Of a DNA stretch of 64,000 nt, positions 20,894 through 31,785 are shown in pieces. Both the position numbers and the translations under genes were made by a program. The number at the start of each line of letters is the position of its first letter. Within the stretch, counting starts at the first letter, position 1. The notes under the pieces are model-generated. The model was not told where the DNA came from, made no database searches, and saw only the letters and a program-made list of their open reading frames with translations. The DNA is from Pictodentalium vernedei (Eukaryota; Mollusca; Scaphopoda; Dentaliida; Dentaliidae), in contig CM062297.1 in NCBI GenBank assembly GCA_031216915.1, positions 829,276,786-829,340,785 of the forward strand. The letters are read 5' to 3'.

Positions 20894-21434
20894 GTACTTT
20901 CATAAAAAATATTTCAGCATCGAATAAAATAATAAATTAAGATAATTTCATAGATAATCACATAAATAAACAATGAAGAAATATCATTAAGATTTTTTCA
21001 TAAATAAACAAACCAATACGCATATAAATACTAAATAACTAATTGTCTGAGTGAAGAAATACCGCACAAGTATTTTATTTAATACTATGCGTGTTCAGAA
21101 ATGAATTTGACGCATTTTCTAGGTACTAATTTTATTGATGAAAAACACTAGAAATATAACTTCACCTGCATGGATGTTGATTTTTTTTCAAAAGATCATT
21201 CTATAATTATAGATATTATCTGGCGTTCAGTATACATCTTTCAACAGTTGGAAACCAGTTGCTATTGAAAACTAATATCTTAGGAAAATTTGATCGTGCT
21301 CCCATGCACTGTATATTTCTTGTGAGCAAAAAGTAATATTCATATTTAAAAAAGGCTGTCTATTATTTCGGATGGACCATGTTAGTGGATCTTTTGAAAT
21401 TAATAATAATATTCCAGTTTGATAAATCGTGTCC

Positions 21435-21720
21435 TTCTCGATCAAATGGCGATCAGATTGCGACATGCACCAGTCGGTCGAGATTTCATAAAATAAATAT
21501 TGCGAAATGATGAAAGAATCGCGACAAACAAGCGAAAATATGGTCTGCGATTCAAGGTTCTCGGATTTTCTTTTTTTTCTAGAGATGCGATGCCACATTG
21601 TTGTGGAGAGGAGAGCGGACAAGGAATTTTGAACGGGTATCCTCTGTCCGCTTTTGTAATAACAATACTGTGGATGGTTTTGATCTGTCGGATTACGATA
21701 AAATATATAATTGTGAGTTA
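21435..21720 (+). repeat. Family E repeat
   Basis: It carries GGTCGAGATTTCATAAAATA, ATTGCGAAATGATG, AGCGGACAAGGAATTTTGAAC and CTCTGTCCGCTTTTGTAATAAC. The outer GCGGACA...TGTCCGC motifs are inverted, as expected for a foldback MITE. Confidence 0.6.
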
Positions 21721-21962
21721 AAATGGCGTCTTGATAGATTTCAGGGAGATTGTTCAGTGTTTTGAGAATTGGTAGAGTGGGGTGGGGAGTGGGGGGACTT
21801 CGATTATCCGTTTTGTAACCACAGTGCTGTAAGAAAATAAAAGGTGAGGCAGAGATGCAGATGCTTCAAGATGAATAAGCTGGGTCGTGTTTTCGCTGTG
21901 CGATGAAAATAGTATTTAAAAATACAAAATGACAGCTCCACGGTGCAACAGAAACTGCATCT

Positions 21963-22211
21963 TGACCCTTTACTGAACGAATCGCACGCATCCGCCCGCG
22001 TAATATGCAAATTGAGCAGTTGAAAAAATTAATTTTTTCAAAATATTTCAACAAAACCATATCATGTGACCCCTCATTGGAACGAGCTCTTTGAGCTCGT
22101 TCCAATGAGGGGTCACATGATATGGTTTTGTTGAAATTTTTTGAAAAATTAAAAAAAAATGATATTTGAAATAATAAATTTTGATATCGTCTGCGTTGGG
22201 TAAAGGGTTAA
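21963..22211 (+). mobile_element. TTAA-I MITE, full length, type B
   Basis: The left end carries ATCGCACGCATCCGCCCGCG and the right end ATCGTCTGCGTTGGGTAAAG then GGTTAA. The hairpin has B flanks (CCATATCATGTGACC / GGTCACATGATATGG), stem CATTGG / CCAATG, and loop CTTTG. Confidence 0.9.
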
Positions 22212-22554
22212 CGTATTGCATATCTGATGTCAGCTTAAAGTTGTTACAAATATAAATTACTCTTTTGACGCAACAAATATTGTTTGTCGTCACAGCCTGG
22301 CTAAAATTGAGAATTGCAATACGTGGGTTTTGGGGTGCAACAAAACAACCGCGAGCTCCGTTAGTGTCTCATTGATAAACCGCCCGTTAGTATAACACAG
22401 AACCCTTTGCAATTGTAAATATAATCATAAAAAATATTACGTGTTGACTGATTAAACACTGTCATGATTTGTGGAAGTTTTTCGATGAAAAGTTATCATT
22501 GGCTACCGTGATGGTGACAACACTCTCATTCTCGAAAAGATCGCGATTTGGGCT

Positions 22555-22840
22555 CCATACATTGACATCACCGGTCGTGATTTTATTAAAAATATATTGC
22601 CTAATCAACATCTAATCAAGTAAAACAAGCGAAAATAACATATGAGATTCAGTGTTCTCGCGTTGTTTCCACAGGTAAGATTCTATATTGCTGTGCGGAG
22701 GAAGTGCACAGCGAACTTCGACCGGAATGCGATCCACTCGCGGTCTGGTCGCAATTCTCTGTCCAATTTTGCAAACATAATACAGTACGTGTGGCTGTTC
22801 GTTTATATACTATTGATACTTTGTGAGCTACCAGCAGCCA
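22555..22840 (+). repeat. Family E repeat
   Basis: It contains AAGCGAAAATAACATATGAG, GCGGAGGAAGTGC, ACTTCGACCGGAATGCGATCC, GGTCGCAATTCTCTGTCC and TTTTGCAAACATAATACAG. Confidence 0.6.
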
Positions 22841-23429
22841 GCAGATTATCCAGTGTTGACGCTTATAGCTATAAACCCATATTTGGGCTGTGCTGTGTGG
22901 CGCCGCGATGAAACAGTTACATTCTTCTGATGAATACTATTTTAAATAAGACGCCAACAATATCTGTGTTTTATGGATTTTGGTCTGACAGTCCATTAAA
23001 GTGTGCCTAAAAGCATTCTACAGTAAATTGTAGTAACAGAAGTATTGCAATTTCTGGTGAAACTATTAGTTTAGAACTTGTAATAATTTAACAATTGGAT
23101 AAACTCCGCCGCTGATGCATCAATATACACCACAACGTGTAAATGGTTAACCTGGTACTTCCCCTTGAACTCCCGATGACGCGAAATTCAACTGACCTGG
23201 AGAAAGTAGCGAAGTAACTATGTGACGTAATGACGTTGACGGGTATGTGGAAACGGCAGCACGGATTTCAGAGTTGAATAGCGATGAGATTCATACAGTA
23301 AACACAGGGATGTGGCTAGAGGGTTTCAGTTCGGAGGGGAGGAGGGGGAGGGGGGGGGTGCTACCGGTGTAAATTCCAACTGTGAGTAGTTTCGATAGGT
23401 GGTTGTACTGCAGGGCTGGGTGATATCTT

Positions 23430-23678
23430 TTAACCCTTTACCCAACGAATCGCCCGCATCCGCCCATGTAATATGCAAATACTGCTGCTGAAAAAATATT
23501 ATTTTTCGAAAAAATTCAACAAAACCATATCATGTGACCCCTCTTTGGAACGAGCTCGTCGAGCTCGTTCCAAAGAGGGGTCACATGATATGGTTTTGTT
23601 GGAGTTTTTAAAAAAAAATTAAAAAAATGATATTTAAAATAATGAATTTTGAAATCGTCTGCGTTCGGTAAAGGGTTA
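23430..23678 (+). mobile_element. TTAA-I MITE, full length, type B, nested in hAT-like element
   Basis: Starts TTAACCCTTTACCCAACG, ends CGGTAAAGGGTTA. The stem is CTCTTTGG / CCAAAGAG, matched, with loop GTC, between CATATCATGTGACC and GGTCACATGATATG. It is younger than the hAT-like host. Confidence 0.9.
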
Positions 23679-23974
23679 TGAACCCTTCTGAAAATTTTCA
23701 CTGGTCCTGAAACGGAAAATGCATCATTTATAATGTGTCGAGGTCAGAAAATTTACCGGATTGATGTCAGAGTCGAAATTTTGAGGCCATGTCAATTTTA
23801 GAGTAGGAAATTTGAAACTCAAGTTTCCAATTGGAAATAAAAGATCAAAATTTCTCATTATTAGTTGGAATTTTAATATTTTTCACGAGCATATGTTAAT
23901 TTATTGAATTTCCAACTATTTGATTTTTGACCTCGGAATTTCCAACTATTGAAAAAAAATACTCCTAGCTGGGA

Positions 23975-24009
23975 GGGGGGGGGGGGAGAGACACCCCCCC
24001 CCCCCCCCC
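23975..24009. repeat. G12 / C16 hairpin
   Basis: A run of 12 G followed by AGAGACA and 16 C can fold on itself. It lies at the right end of the hAT-like element. Confidence 0.85.
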
Positions 24010-24127
24010 TATCGCCACATCCCTGAGTAAACATAACAACAGAAAATTGGTTCATTTTGGAAATTTGAAAAGATATTAATCTGGTTATTAATAAATGGCG
24101 CCCATTTACTGAAAATCTTCATTCAGT

Positions 24128-24219
24128 GAACATTGAAATCCACCCAGACACGAACACTGAGTGACAAGCTGGCTTAGCTTGTCGCTCAGAATTCGACTCA
24201 AGGGTGAATTTTAATGTGA
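24128..24219. repeat. Nested hairpin of about 90 bp
   Basis: The outer arms GAACATTGAAATCCACCC / GGGTGAATTTTAATGTG enclose a perfect inner hairpin CTGAGTGACAAGC / GCTTGTCGCTCAG. Small foldback element; no other copy is seen here. Confidence 0.6.
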
Positions 24220-25368
24220 AATATATTCGCTTAAATTTCCCATTAGCTCACTCAAACATGTTAATCATTCAAGTATGTGAACATAGATGGCATCGAAAGT
24301 CTCGGACGAAAACGAGTGATTCCATTTTGGATTTCAAGAAATAGTTTATATTTTAATCCCTCAGGGAAGAGGGCTGTTCAATTAGAAGTTCATGATCCTC
24401 GAGTTTTTCATGAAGTTGTTCAGCGACCCCGTCCGACACATTTGGTTTTCTATTTTTTCACTAAGCTCTTAAATGGGCTAATTAGTTCTGAACCTCGGAT
24501 GGGGATCTTTCGTCGACCTCCGATAACATGACGATTGTTTAGGCTTGGTATGATGAGCAGACAAAAATAATTCAGGGATGCTATAGATGTAAAGTTCCCT
24601 TCCTGATTTTTACCAGCGCGTTTTCTTTCAGATTGGTATAATTATATGTGCGTAAAAAGTGAACGAGTGAGTATGGTCCCGATTGCATCAGGATAATGGA
24701 AAAATAACCATTACGGTGGGACGTTTCATGTACGACGGATGAAGAGGCAGGGGCCTAGAAAATAATTTCCTCTGAAAGGTAAACTGCGTTCACCCCTGAC
24801 AATTTAATTTAATTTAATTTATTCATGTAAACAGCCATGTTTATTTGAAGGAAGAAAAATCGCGAAATCAGTTATTAGACAAGGCACGGCGTTGTGAAAA
24901 TAAAATCCAGTCACTCTTTGGCTCCTATTCAAGTCACCACCTCAGGCGGGATATTGGAATTGAAACGTTGCCAAAACGGTGTAAAACATAACTAGTAAAT
25001 GCAAGATTTTTGTGGCTCTTGTGATGGAATCAGCAGGTAAATCGTATGCGTAACTTCCTCTGGTAAAGACCAGAAATGGGGTGATTTTTCTCACGATTGC
25101 TTCAGTTTAACTTTTTGGCATACTGTTATAAATTGTTCTCGAATCTCCGCCCTTTGTCTACGGGGGCGGTGGGGGCAGAGAAGTGTCGTTTTGATATAAG
25201 GCAAACAGAATAGCCAATATCGCCAAACAAAGAATCTAATCAAACAAACCATTGCCTTAAAAAAATAACATTTTATCATGCATTAACAATATGAACCCAG
25301 AGAACTGGATCGTCGTATTGAATACTGGCTACAGCCACAAAACAATTTAAATATGTTTCATGTTTCAG
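24220..25368. other. Unassigned sequence
   Basis: No repeat family is recognised, apart from a short (AATTT)n run at about 24803..24826. A frame at 24277..24531 (84 codons) has no recognisable domain. Confidence 0.4.
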
Positions 25369-25420
25369 TAATAATTTAATCCTACAGCTCGACGGAGGTG
25401 TAGGATTAAATTAATACTGA
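25369..25420. repeat. Short palindrome, family AATTTAATCC
   Basis: AGTAATAATTTAATCCTACA pairs with TGTAGGATTAAATTAATACT. It is related to 15299..15350. Confidence 0.65.
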
Positions 25421-27098
25421 TCCGCCGTAAATATTTATTTTTTGTCATATTGTTTTCATCCATTGCAGAGTTTTCTTTGACGCAAAAACTTGATTATACC
25501 GTGCTAAAGAAGTTAATCGACAAGGAACAAAAAAGCCGCAAATGAATTAGAAAACTCACCAGACATAGCTTCATTTTAAGGCTCAGTTTTAAACAGGGGC
25601 GGGGGGGGGGGGGGTGTTCTTTCCTCCCCATCTCGACCGAGGCCCTTTTGTTTCTAGTCCCCACCGCTTCAATTTATCTGCGACGCACCTGTCAATAACC
25701 GAAAAATATGTATACAATTTCTTGAACTCTTCGTTCACTCTTATTTTACTTGAACTGTACTGCACACCAAGCGAATGTTAGAGTTAAAGAGATACGAGAC
25801 GGAAAAGAAATCCGAATATTCGTAGAGCTTGAGAAAAGCGGAATACCACTGACTATTTGGTATAACTGAGAGGGCTATCACCTACCTTTTGGGTGACCCA
25901 AACTGTGGTCGTTTACACTCATTCGAACTCGCGGTTAAAATCCTCAAGAAAAATAAGCGACAAAACCAACTAAATTAACTCGCTACATAGAGAAATATTC
26001 CTACAATAGAACCGACGTTAACACAAGATTCCGTAGAACTTAAATGAGCTACATTTTACAATAATCCGAGTAAAAACCACGAGTCTGATCTTCACTTATA
26101 CCCCACAAACCTTTTAATTTGAGATAAAAATCCGTGTATTTATGAGTTAAGAGGGTGTTTAAGCATGGATTTATTTAGGAATACCTCGGAAAGCCGGCAT
26201 TATCTGCGAGATTTTTGTTTTCTCATGTAAAGATTAAACCCGGAATAACTTTGGTATATAAGTTTTCGATATCATTGAATAAAATTTATTCCGAAGTTAC
26301 TCGTCAGATTTAGAATATCGCTAAAGTGGGATCATGCCATTGTTAGCCCTCTTTCCGAATAACAAATAATGGGGCTATTAATATGCAGGAGATACGAACT
26401 CATCAAGCCGGGGATTTAGCTGACGGATGAATCTCAATAATGAATAGAGTAAAGTCGTCACGACGGGCATTTAGGAGTAAATCGCCCGGAAAATGCTGTC
26501 ATGGGGTTAACTAGCGGATCTACGGAAAGTCTCCCTAGTGCTGTTTGTCACGTCAATTCATCAAAATAGTGCAATTTGCGGAAAATTAGTTGCGGTGTTC
26601 ATTTCATTTGGGATTCCTGCTGCTATTCTGTTCCACAATGCCAAATCGACATCAGCATGATTGAAACCGAGTCATTTCCAGACGGAAAGTGACATCAAGT
26701 TATGGTGATTAGATTTGATTTATTTTTCTTGATTGTCAATTTCAAATGAATTCTAATATTGGCTTATGCATAGGAGTGGAATAAATTTTATAAATCAAAG
26801 TTTAAACATTTATACCAAATACAGTTTTTTTGCACAAACGGAATAATTTGATCGTGAAATAATGAAAACTCGTCATATTTGATGGAATTTTATTAAAGAT
26901 GGTATTTGAATGTAAATACAATGTATTAGGGAAAGGAAACTGAGGAGAATATAGATCGTTTTAATATGAGAGTCTGTACAAGTAACTTCAATATCCACTG
27001 ACCTGCACACTCGTTCTTATCTTAAATAACAAGAAACGACCAATGTATCGTGATTTTTTGTGTCAGAAAAACATTCTGAAGAATTACGTCTCCCAACT
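25421..27098. other. Largest repeat-poor stretch
   Basis: About 1.7 kb with none of the families in this window, apart from a G14 run at 25601..25614. Open frames are all short. Nothing supports an exon, but it is distinct in texture from the flanking repeat-dense DNA. Confidence 0.5.
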
Positions 27099-27338
27099 TT
27101 AACCCTTTCTACCCTAGCGGCCGTTTTTTCCGGCCTGAAACATGATACGTCATAACGTCATCATATAGGTAGGTTGTTCAGTGAATGTGTGGGGTAGACC
27201 AATCAAAATTTTCAACGTGCAGCCCCGAGGCTGCACGTTGAAAATATTGATTGGTCTACCCCAAGTAATGAATATGGACTCTTCTAATTGCTTCCATTGA
27301 ACTGACATGGAAGATACCACTAGAGTCCAAAGGGTTAA
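27099..27338. mobile_element. TTAA-II MITE, full length (reference copy)
   Basis: Starts TTAACCCTTTCTACCCTAGC, ends AGAGTCCAAAGGGTTAA. The central hairpin GACCAATCAAAATTTTCAACG... / CGTTGAAAATATTGATTGGTC meets at CAGCCCCGAGGCTG. It has the same TTAA-CCC architecture as TTAA-I but a different sequence. Other copies: 688..1300, 6793..6913, 57232..57388. Confidence 0.85.
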
Positions 27339-27749
27339 CCCAACAAACAGCACATACTCCTCTCTGTAATGATTTACTCATGCTTTGTCACTCCTAATAT
27401 TATATTTCAAATGTACAGCACTGGGCATAACCAGACTAAATGAAGTTGGGGAGGGGACAAATATTTGTATGGTGCCTCCGATAGCAGCAAAACATTTTGC
27501 CCCCCCCCCACCTCATTTCAGAAGCAGTAGAATAGTTTTTCCCTCCATATCAGTTCACCTTGTGTTAGGGTAAGTGTGTATATGCCACCGCATAGCTTTG
27601 CACCGGGTTGCCGTTCAACTTACTGATCCACCATAGACCATGGGTTCCAGACGGCGATATATGAGTCCATCTGCTGTTTTATACCACCTTTCGGAGAACA
27701 TTTATGTCTGACTAAGCTCCAAGGTTTCCGGCAAACCTCTCCATTCCTT

Positions 27750-27876
27750 AGCAATTTGTTTATTGTTAAATATATGTCATATTTTGAGCTGCTGTGCCTT
27801 GTACCGTTACTTTTTTGCCGTTCAATTCTGTAACGTATAACATATTCATTAAATAAAATATTGTTTAAACTAATTG
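27750..27876 (+). mobile_element. LINE 3'-end relic
   Basis: CATATTTTGAGCTGCTGTGC, GCCGTTCAATTCTGTAAC and the end AATAAAATATTGTTTAAACT match 49905..50036 and resemble the 3' end of the LINE at 42010..43610. No coding part is kept. Confidence 0.6.
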
Positions 27877-27956
27877 TGAGTATCCTCTATAGGGGAAGGA
27901 CCCGAATCTTCCTCGGGGACAGAAAATAACTTTTTATGCAAATTGGAATATCGCGT

Positions 27957-28208
27957 TTAACCCTTTACCTAACACAGTATTTTTAAAAAATATATTAAAT
28001 TTCACATTTTTCGAAAGCAAGTTTCACAATTTATCAATAAAACCATACAAATATGGATATCCTTAGAACCACCTCGACGAGCTGGTTCTAATGATATCCA
28101 TATTTGCATTGTTTTATTGAGAAACTCCCGAGATATGTTAGTCCGTAGCAGGCTTATTGAGGCTAAATTTCTGGCCGTTGTTTGGCCGCTATGTTAGGTA
28201 AAGGGTTA
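27957..28208 (-). mobile_element. TTAA-I MITE, full length, type C hairpin
   Basis: The ends are family-typical (TTAACCCTTTACCTAACAC; ATGTTAGGTAAAGGGTTAA) and GGCCGTT lies next to the right end. The hairpin is wholly different: AAATATGGATATCCTTAGAAC and GTTCTAATGATATCCATATTT around CACCTCGACGAGCTG. Only the CTCGACGAG centre is retained. Confidence 0.85.
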
Positions 28209-28664
28209 AAGGCAGAAGTTCTCAGTAATTGAAGGCATAGCTTTAGAATAATGACACATGGAGTATCAAGGATAGAGTACATGAACCAATTTAGGGATTT
28301 CAGGGATATATGTACATAACATATCACTTTCCAGGAAAACTCCACCTTGTGGCTAGGTCCATGATACAGCGTTGTCATTACAAAAGTGAATCGAGAATTT
28401 GTTGCCACAACATTGTAGAAACCCACCTTTCGGAAAAAGAAACGCGAAAGATAATCACATATCCTAGGTTCCTTTGTTGCGGTTTTTATTGCCTTTCAAT
28501 CATGATTTCGCGATATTTCTTTTTTGACGTCACTGACCTACATCGTCATGAAAATCTACTTTCGATAAAATTGTATCTCCCTTGAAATTACTAGACAGTC
28601 GAGAAAGGTCCATTTAAGAATCGCGTAATGGTTGAGAAAACACATATGACATCAGTAGAAAGTG

Positions 28665-28770
28665 AAGCTAAGTTTCCCTTTGTTACTTTTAATAAACGTA
28701 ATCAACAGACAGCTCTCGGAGCTGTTTGTTATTTTCGTTTATTAAAAGTTACAAAAGGAAACTTGGCTTA
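28665..28770. mobile_element. Palindromic element of about 106 bp
   Basis: AAGCTAAGTTTCCCTTTGTT...TTAATAAACG pairs with CGTTTATTAAAAGTTACAAAAGG...CTTGGCTTA. The loop region is AACAGACAGCTCTCGGAGCTGT, itself a hairpin. Family unknown. Confidence 0.65.
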
Positions 28771-28983
28771 TTATGGCCAGCTAATTAGAAGTAAGAACTT
28801 CACAGATAATCTGACATTAAGAATATCTATTCTATCAGTATCACATCAGCCAACGCCAAGTAAGCGCCCACCTTGGCACTTCGTTGTGAGAATGTGTTTT
28901 TATTCTTCCCAGAAAAAATAGCAAATCTTACCTTATTTACTTTTATGTTAACGGAAAGGGCAGTGTCTGTGCGCACTGTTGAT

Positions 28984-29369
28984 TTATTTATTTATTTATT
29001 GGTGTTTAAGGGCACATACGTATGCACGATGGCTAATCATGACCGTGACTGTTTTACGGGCGGAGGAAGCCGGAGTACCCGAAGAGAACCACCGAGCAAC
29101 GACGAGCAGCTGCCAGCTCCCAACATCATAACTCCACACAACAGCACAGGCAGGGTAGATTAGTTGAAGATATGCGCACCTTCGACGTGCAGTACGCCTT
29201 AGTACACGGCGCCATCGTGCCCCCATGTGGACAGTCGGGGTTAAGTGCCTTGCCCAAGGACACAACGCGGGAGTCCGAATCGATCGCTCAGATGGTCACC
29301 CATCCGAGGACTAACCGGGTTCGACGTTGCTTAACTTCGGTGATCTGACGAGAGCCGGTTACCGCATTT
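28984..29369 (-). mobile_element. SINE-A, full length, 5S-rRNA-like head
   Basis: Target duplications GCACTGTTGAT / GCACAGTTGAT (28973..28983, 29370..29380) fix the ends. On the minus strand the head reads TCTCGTCAGATCACCGAAG, TTAAGCAACG, CCCGGTTAGTCCTCGGATGG, GTGACC. It follows 5S rRNA from the Box A region to Box C (GATGGGTGACC). The junction to the body is CCCGCGTTGTGTCCTTGG. The body and AAATAAATAAAT tail are the same as in tRNA-headed SINE-A copies. Promoter type is therefore internal 5S-like (type 1 Pol III). Confidence 0.9.
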
Positions 29370-29454
29370 GCACAGTTGATAAAACGAACAGAAAAGTTAC
29401 TGAACATCAAAAGATTGCGAAAGCGCCGTTTTCATATTTTTAAATGAGTTTCAA

Positions 29455-30090
29455 CAGAGAATAATAGTGAAACGTTCAAACTGATTGGGACATTTTTTTA
29501 AAAGCCAGCTTCTGTATTTTTATCTTACTCAGCGGGACATGCCTGAAGTCTGTGAAATGTTGCGCACATCGATGACAAAACTTCACTAACATTTCGAAAT
29601 TTCAATTTTTATATGAAATCCCCATACCTTAAGTGTTAAATTTTCTGACGGTTTTAAAAAATTAAGTTAAGCAACGTCTAGCCCGGTTAGTCCTCGGATG
29701 GGTGACCGTCTGAGCGATCGATTCGGACTCCTGCGTTGTGTCCTTGGGCAAGGCACTTAACCCCGATTGTCCACATGGGGGCACGATGACGCCGTGTACT
29801 AAGGCGTACTGCACGTCGATGGTGCGCATGTCTTCAACCAATCTAACCCTATCTGTGCTGCAGTGCGGAGTTACGATGTTGGGGAGTTGGCAGCTGCTCG
29901 TCGTTGCTCGGTGGTTCTATCCGGGTACTCCGGCTTCCTCCACCCCTAACACTGTCACGGTCATGCTTAGCCATTGTGCATAAGTATGTGACTTTAAACA
30001 CCAACAAATAAATAAATACATTTAAAAAATTAAGGGGAGCTAACTTTCCTGCAAATCTCTTCCACTGACGAAAATTGTCTACAACGAAAT
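29455..30090 (+). repeat. Family F repeat, split by a SINE
   Basis: It is collinear with 59255..59531 (for example GAAATGTTGCGCACATCGATG, CGAAATTTCAATTTTTATATG, then GGGGAGCTAACTTTCC and ATCTCTTCCACTGACGAAAA). The second copy has no SINE at the corresponding point, so it records the empty site. Confidence 0.8.
29667..30020 (+). mobile_element. SINE-A, 5'-truncated, 5S-rRNA-like head
   Basis: A perfect 14-bp target duplication TTTAAAAAATTAAG (29653..29666, 30021..30034). The head starts inside the 5S Box A region (TTAAGCAACG), keeps GGATGGGTGACC, and runs into CTGCGTTGTGTCCTTGGGCA. The tail is CACCAACAAATAAATAAATA. It lies only 300 bp from 28984..29369 in opposite orientation. Confidence 0.92.
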
Positions 30091-30145
30091 CTCGATCCAA
30101 TCATGTATATTTGTTACGAGAGCGCCCAGCGTCAGCGTGCTGTGT

Positions 30146-30415
30146 TCTGACCACAATGGCTTATTGGTTTGGGCATTGAACTTTTGATCGAAAGGTCGTA
30201 GGTTCGGTCATTACTGGCGCCATCTTCATCGTGTCCATGGGATGATAACATTCGCGAAAGCCTGTACGAGTGGGTGCATATGAAAGCTGACTTCCAAAAG
30301 AAGAAGCGGGCTCAGTTCCGGGTACACCATCTTCATCACCCCAGGATGCTCTGACACGCAATGACCCTGACTTTTGAAAAGTGTCATTAAACCCCAACAA
30401 ATAACGAAATTAATA
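30146..30415 (+). mobile_element. SINE-B, tRNA-like head
   Basis: TGGCTTATTGGT (box A) and GTAGGTTCGGTCA (box B) are spaced as in a tRNA, with TTGAACTTTTGATCGAAAGG as anticodon arm. The body (GTGTCCATGGGATGATAAC, GCGGGCTCAGTTCCGGGTAC) is unrelated to SINE-A. It ends AAACCCCAACAAATAACG. No clear target duplication is seen. Confidence 0.75.
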
Positions 30416-30552
30416 AACGTGATTTATAATCTTTGATGGAAACTAATCAGCAAGCACGTACCAGTCAAACGTCATTAGCCATGATGTTGTTTATGATGGT
30501 GGTGCTGGGTTGAATAATATCGGTACATTATAACTTTCTTGAGGTTTAATAC
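30276..30552 (+). repeat. Segment duplicated at 32495..32758
   Basis: The SINE-B 3' part plus about 140 bp of its 3' flank (CAAGCACGTACCAGTCAAAC, GATGTTGTTTATGATGGTGG) recur at 32495..32758 in the same orientation. The shared flank means the locus, not just the SINE, was copied. Confidence 0.8.
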
Positions 30553-31118
30553 CTGGCCGATTTTCGTGTATAGCGCTAGCCGGTTCATTCTCAGCTGATT
30601 TCTCCGCTTCCGTCAACTATTCACTGACGATCAAGATTTCATTCACAACTTTCAATGTTCAAGGTTCAATGTTAACTGGATTACAGGTCAACTCCAGTAT
30701 TTACAAGGGGAGATAACTTTCCCAAGAGTCAATTTCTATGACGATAAAAGTTGAGGATGAAACATGTTAATGAGAGAGAGAGGGAGGGCGTACAAAATCG
30801 AGGCGTCGCTAGCATCGTAAAATGAACAGTTATATGGCTTCAAGGAGTGGGTGGATGAGTGTTGTAGATCGTGGAAGTTATTATTTACCAAAATTAACAA
30901 AAGTTGAAAGTTCATGGGGGCCAGTTTCCATTCAAAAGACGAAAGAAAATTTCTAGATTGAACACTGGCAAAATTCAATCACATGTAGAGCTGAAACGGT
31001 TGGCTCATTTTCGTAATCGACTAACCAAGAGCTATAACGGAATAATATCCTGTTATCCGTGGCCATTATTTCATCGAATATGGGATCAAATCTATAGGAA
31101 ATGGAAAGCGGTATTCTC

Positions 31119-31200
31119 AAACTATTCCGTAGTGTGTATACAAACGAACGTTGTCGAGAACTCGACAACGTTCGTTTGTATACACACTGCGGAATAGTTT
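31119..31200. mobile_element. Perfect 82-bp hairpin
   Basis: AAACTATTCCGTAGTGTGTA...GTTGTCGA pairs with TCGACAACG...CACACTGCGGAATAGTTT around GAAC. There is one mismatch. Frames of 97 and 100 codons that cross it are palindrome artefacts. Confidence 0.75.
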
Positions 31201-31785
31201 CTGCGATTACTCATTACTCACGGAAACTGCCGATCATTAACGATGTCTTGAACGCTAAAGTCGATTATTTCTCAATTTTTACCTTTTTTCGATGTGTAAT
31301 TTATCACAAAGGAGAAGCGGCAGATTTACTACGTTTTAAACGTGGAATGACAATCGCTATCAATATTTCGGATAACCGATTGACGGTTTTTCTAATCGGT
31401 TAGGTTGCTAACTGGTTTCAAACAGATTATCCAGTTAACCATTTCAGTACTAATCACATGTTCGCCTTTTTGGCAGAAATGTAGCTCTATTATATTTTTA
31501 ATTTTCTGACAGGGAATCACAAAATGTTTCGACTTGAATTGGAATGTGCGCTGCAAATTTCTTCAGTCTTCTTCTATCCGACTTTGGTGGGAAAGGGTAC
31601 AGATGGATTTTCCTGAAATTAGAATTTCTGAAGGCACCTGTGAGGTGCAGATGTTTTTCCCTATAAAGTGGAATTTCTTAAAATCCAGGGAAAACTTCAG
31701 AGAAATCCAAATGTATCCTATTCTCACACCGATCGGATTTAAGAAGACTGGAGGCTTATCCGACTCGTGTGGAAATGGGATTTGT

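Larger units (their letters stand above)
23305..24025. mobile_element. hAT-like element with perfect 8-bp target duplication
   Basis: Ends CAGGGATGTGG and CCACATCCCTG are perfect inverted repeats flanked by AGTAAACA on both sides (23297..23304 and 24026..24033). CAGGG termini plus an 8-bp duplication are diagnostic of hAT. Without the nested TTAA-I (23430..23678) it is about 475 bp. It has G-rich stretches near the left end and a G12/C16 hairpin (23975..24009) near the right. No transposase is present. A relative of its left end is at 40665 (CAGAGACGTGGCTAGAGG). Confidence 0.85.

Noticed and set aside
29260..29369. Genuine 5S rRNA gene
   Set aside because: Only part of 5S is matched, it is fused to a SINE body, and it is flanked by target duplications.
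30904..31403. Overlapping frames of about 100 codons on both strands
   Set aside because: They span the hairpin 31119..31200 and show no known domain.
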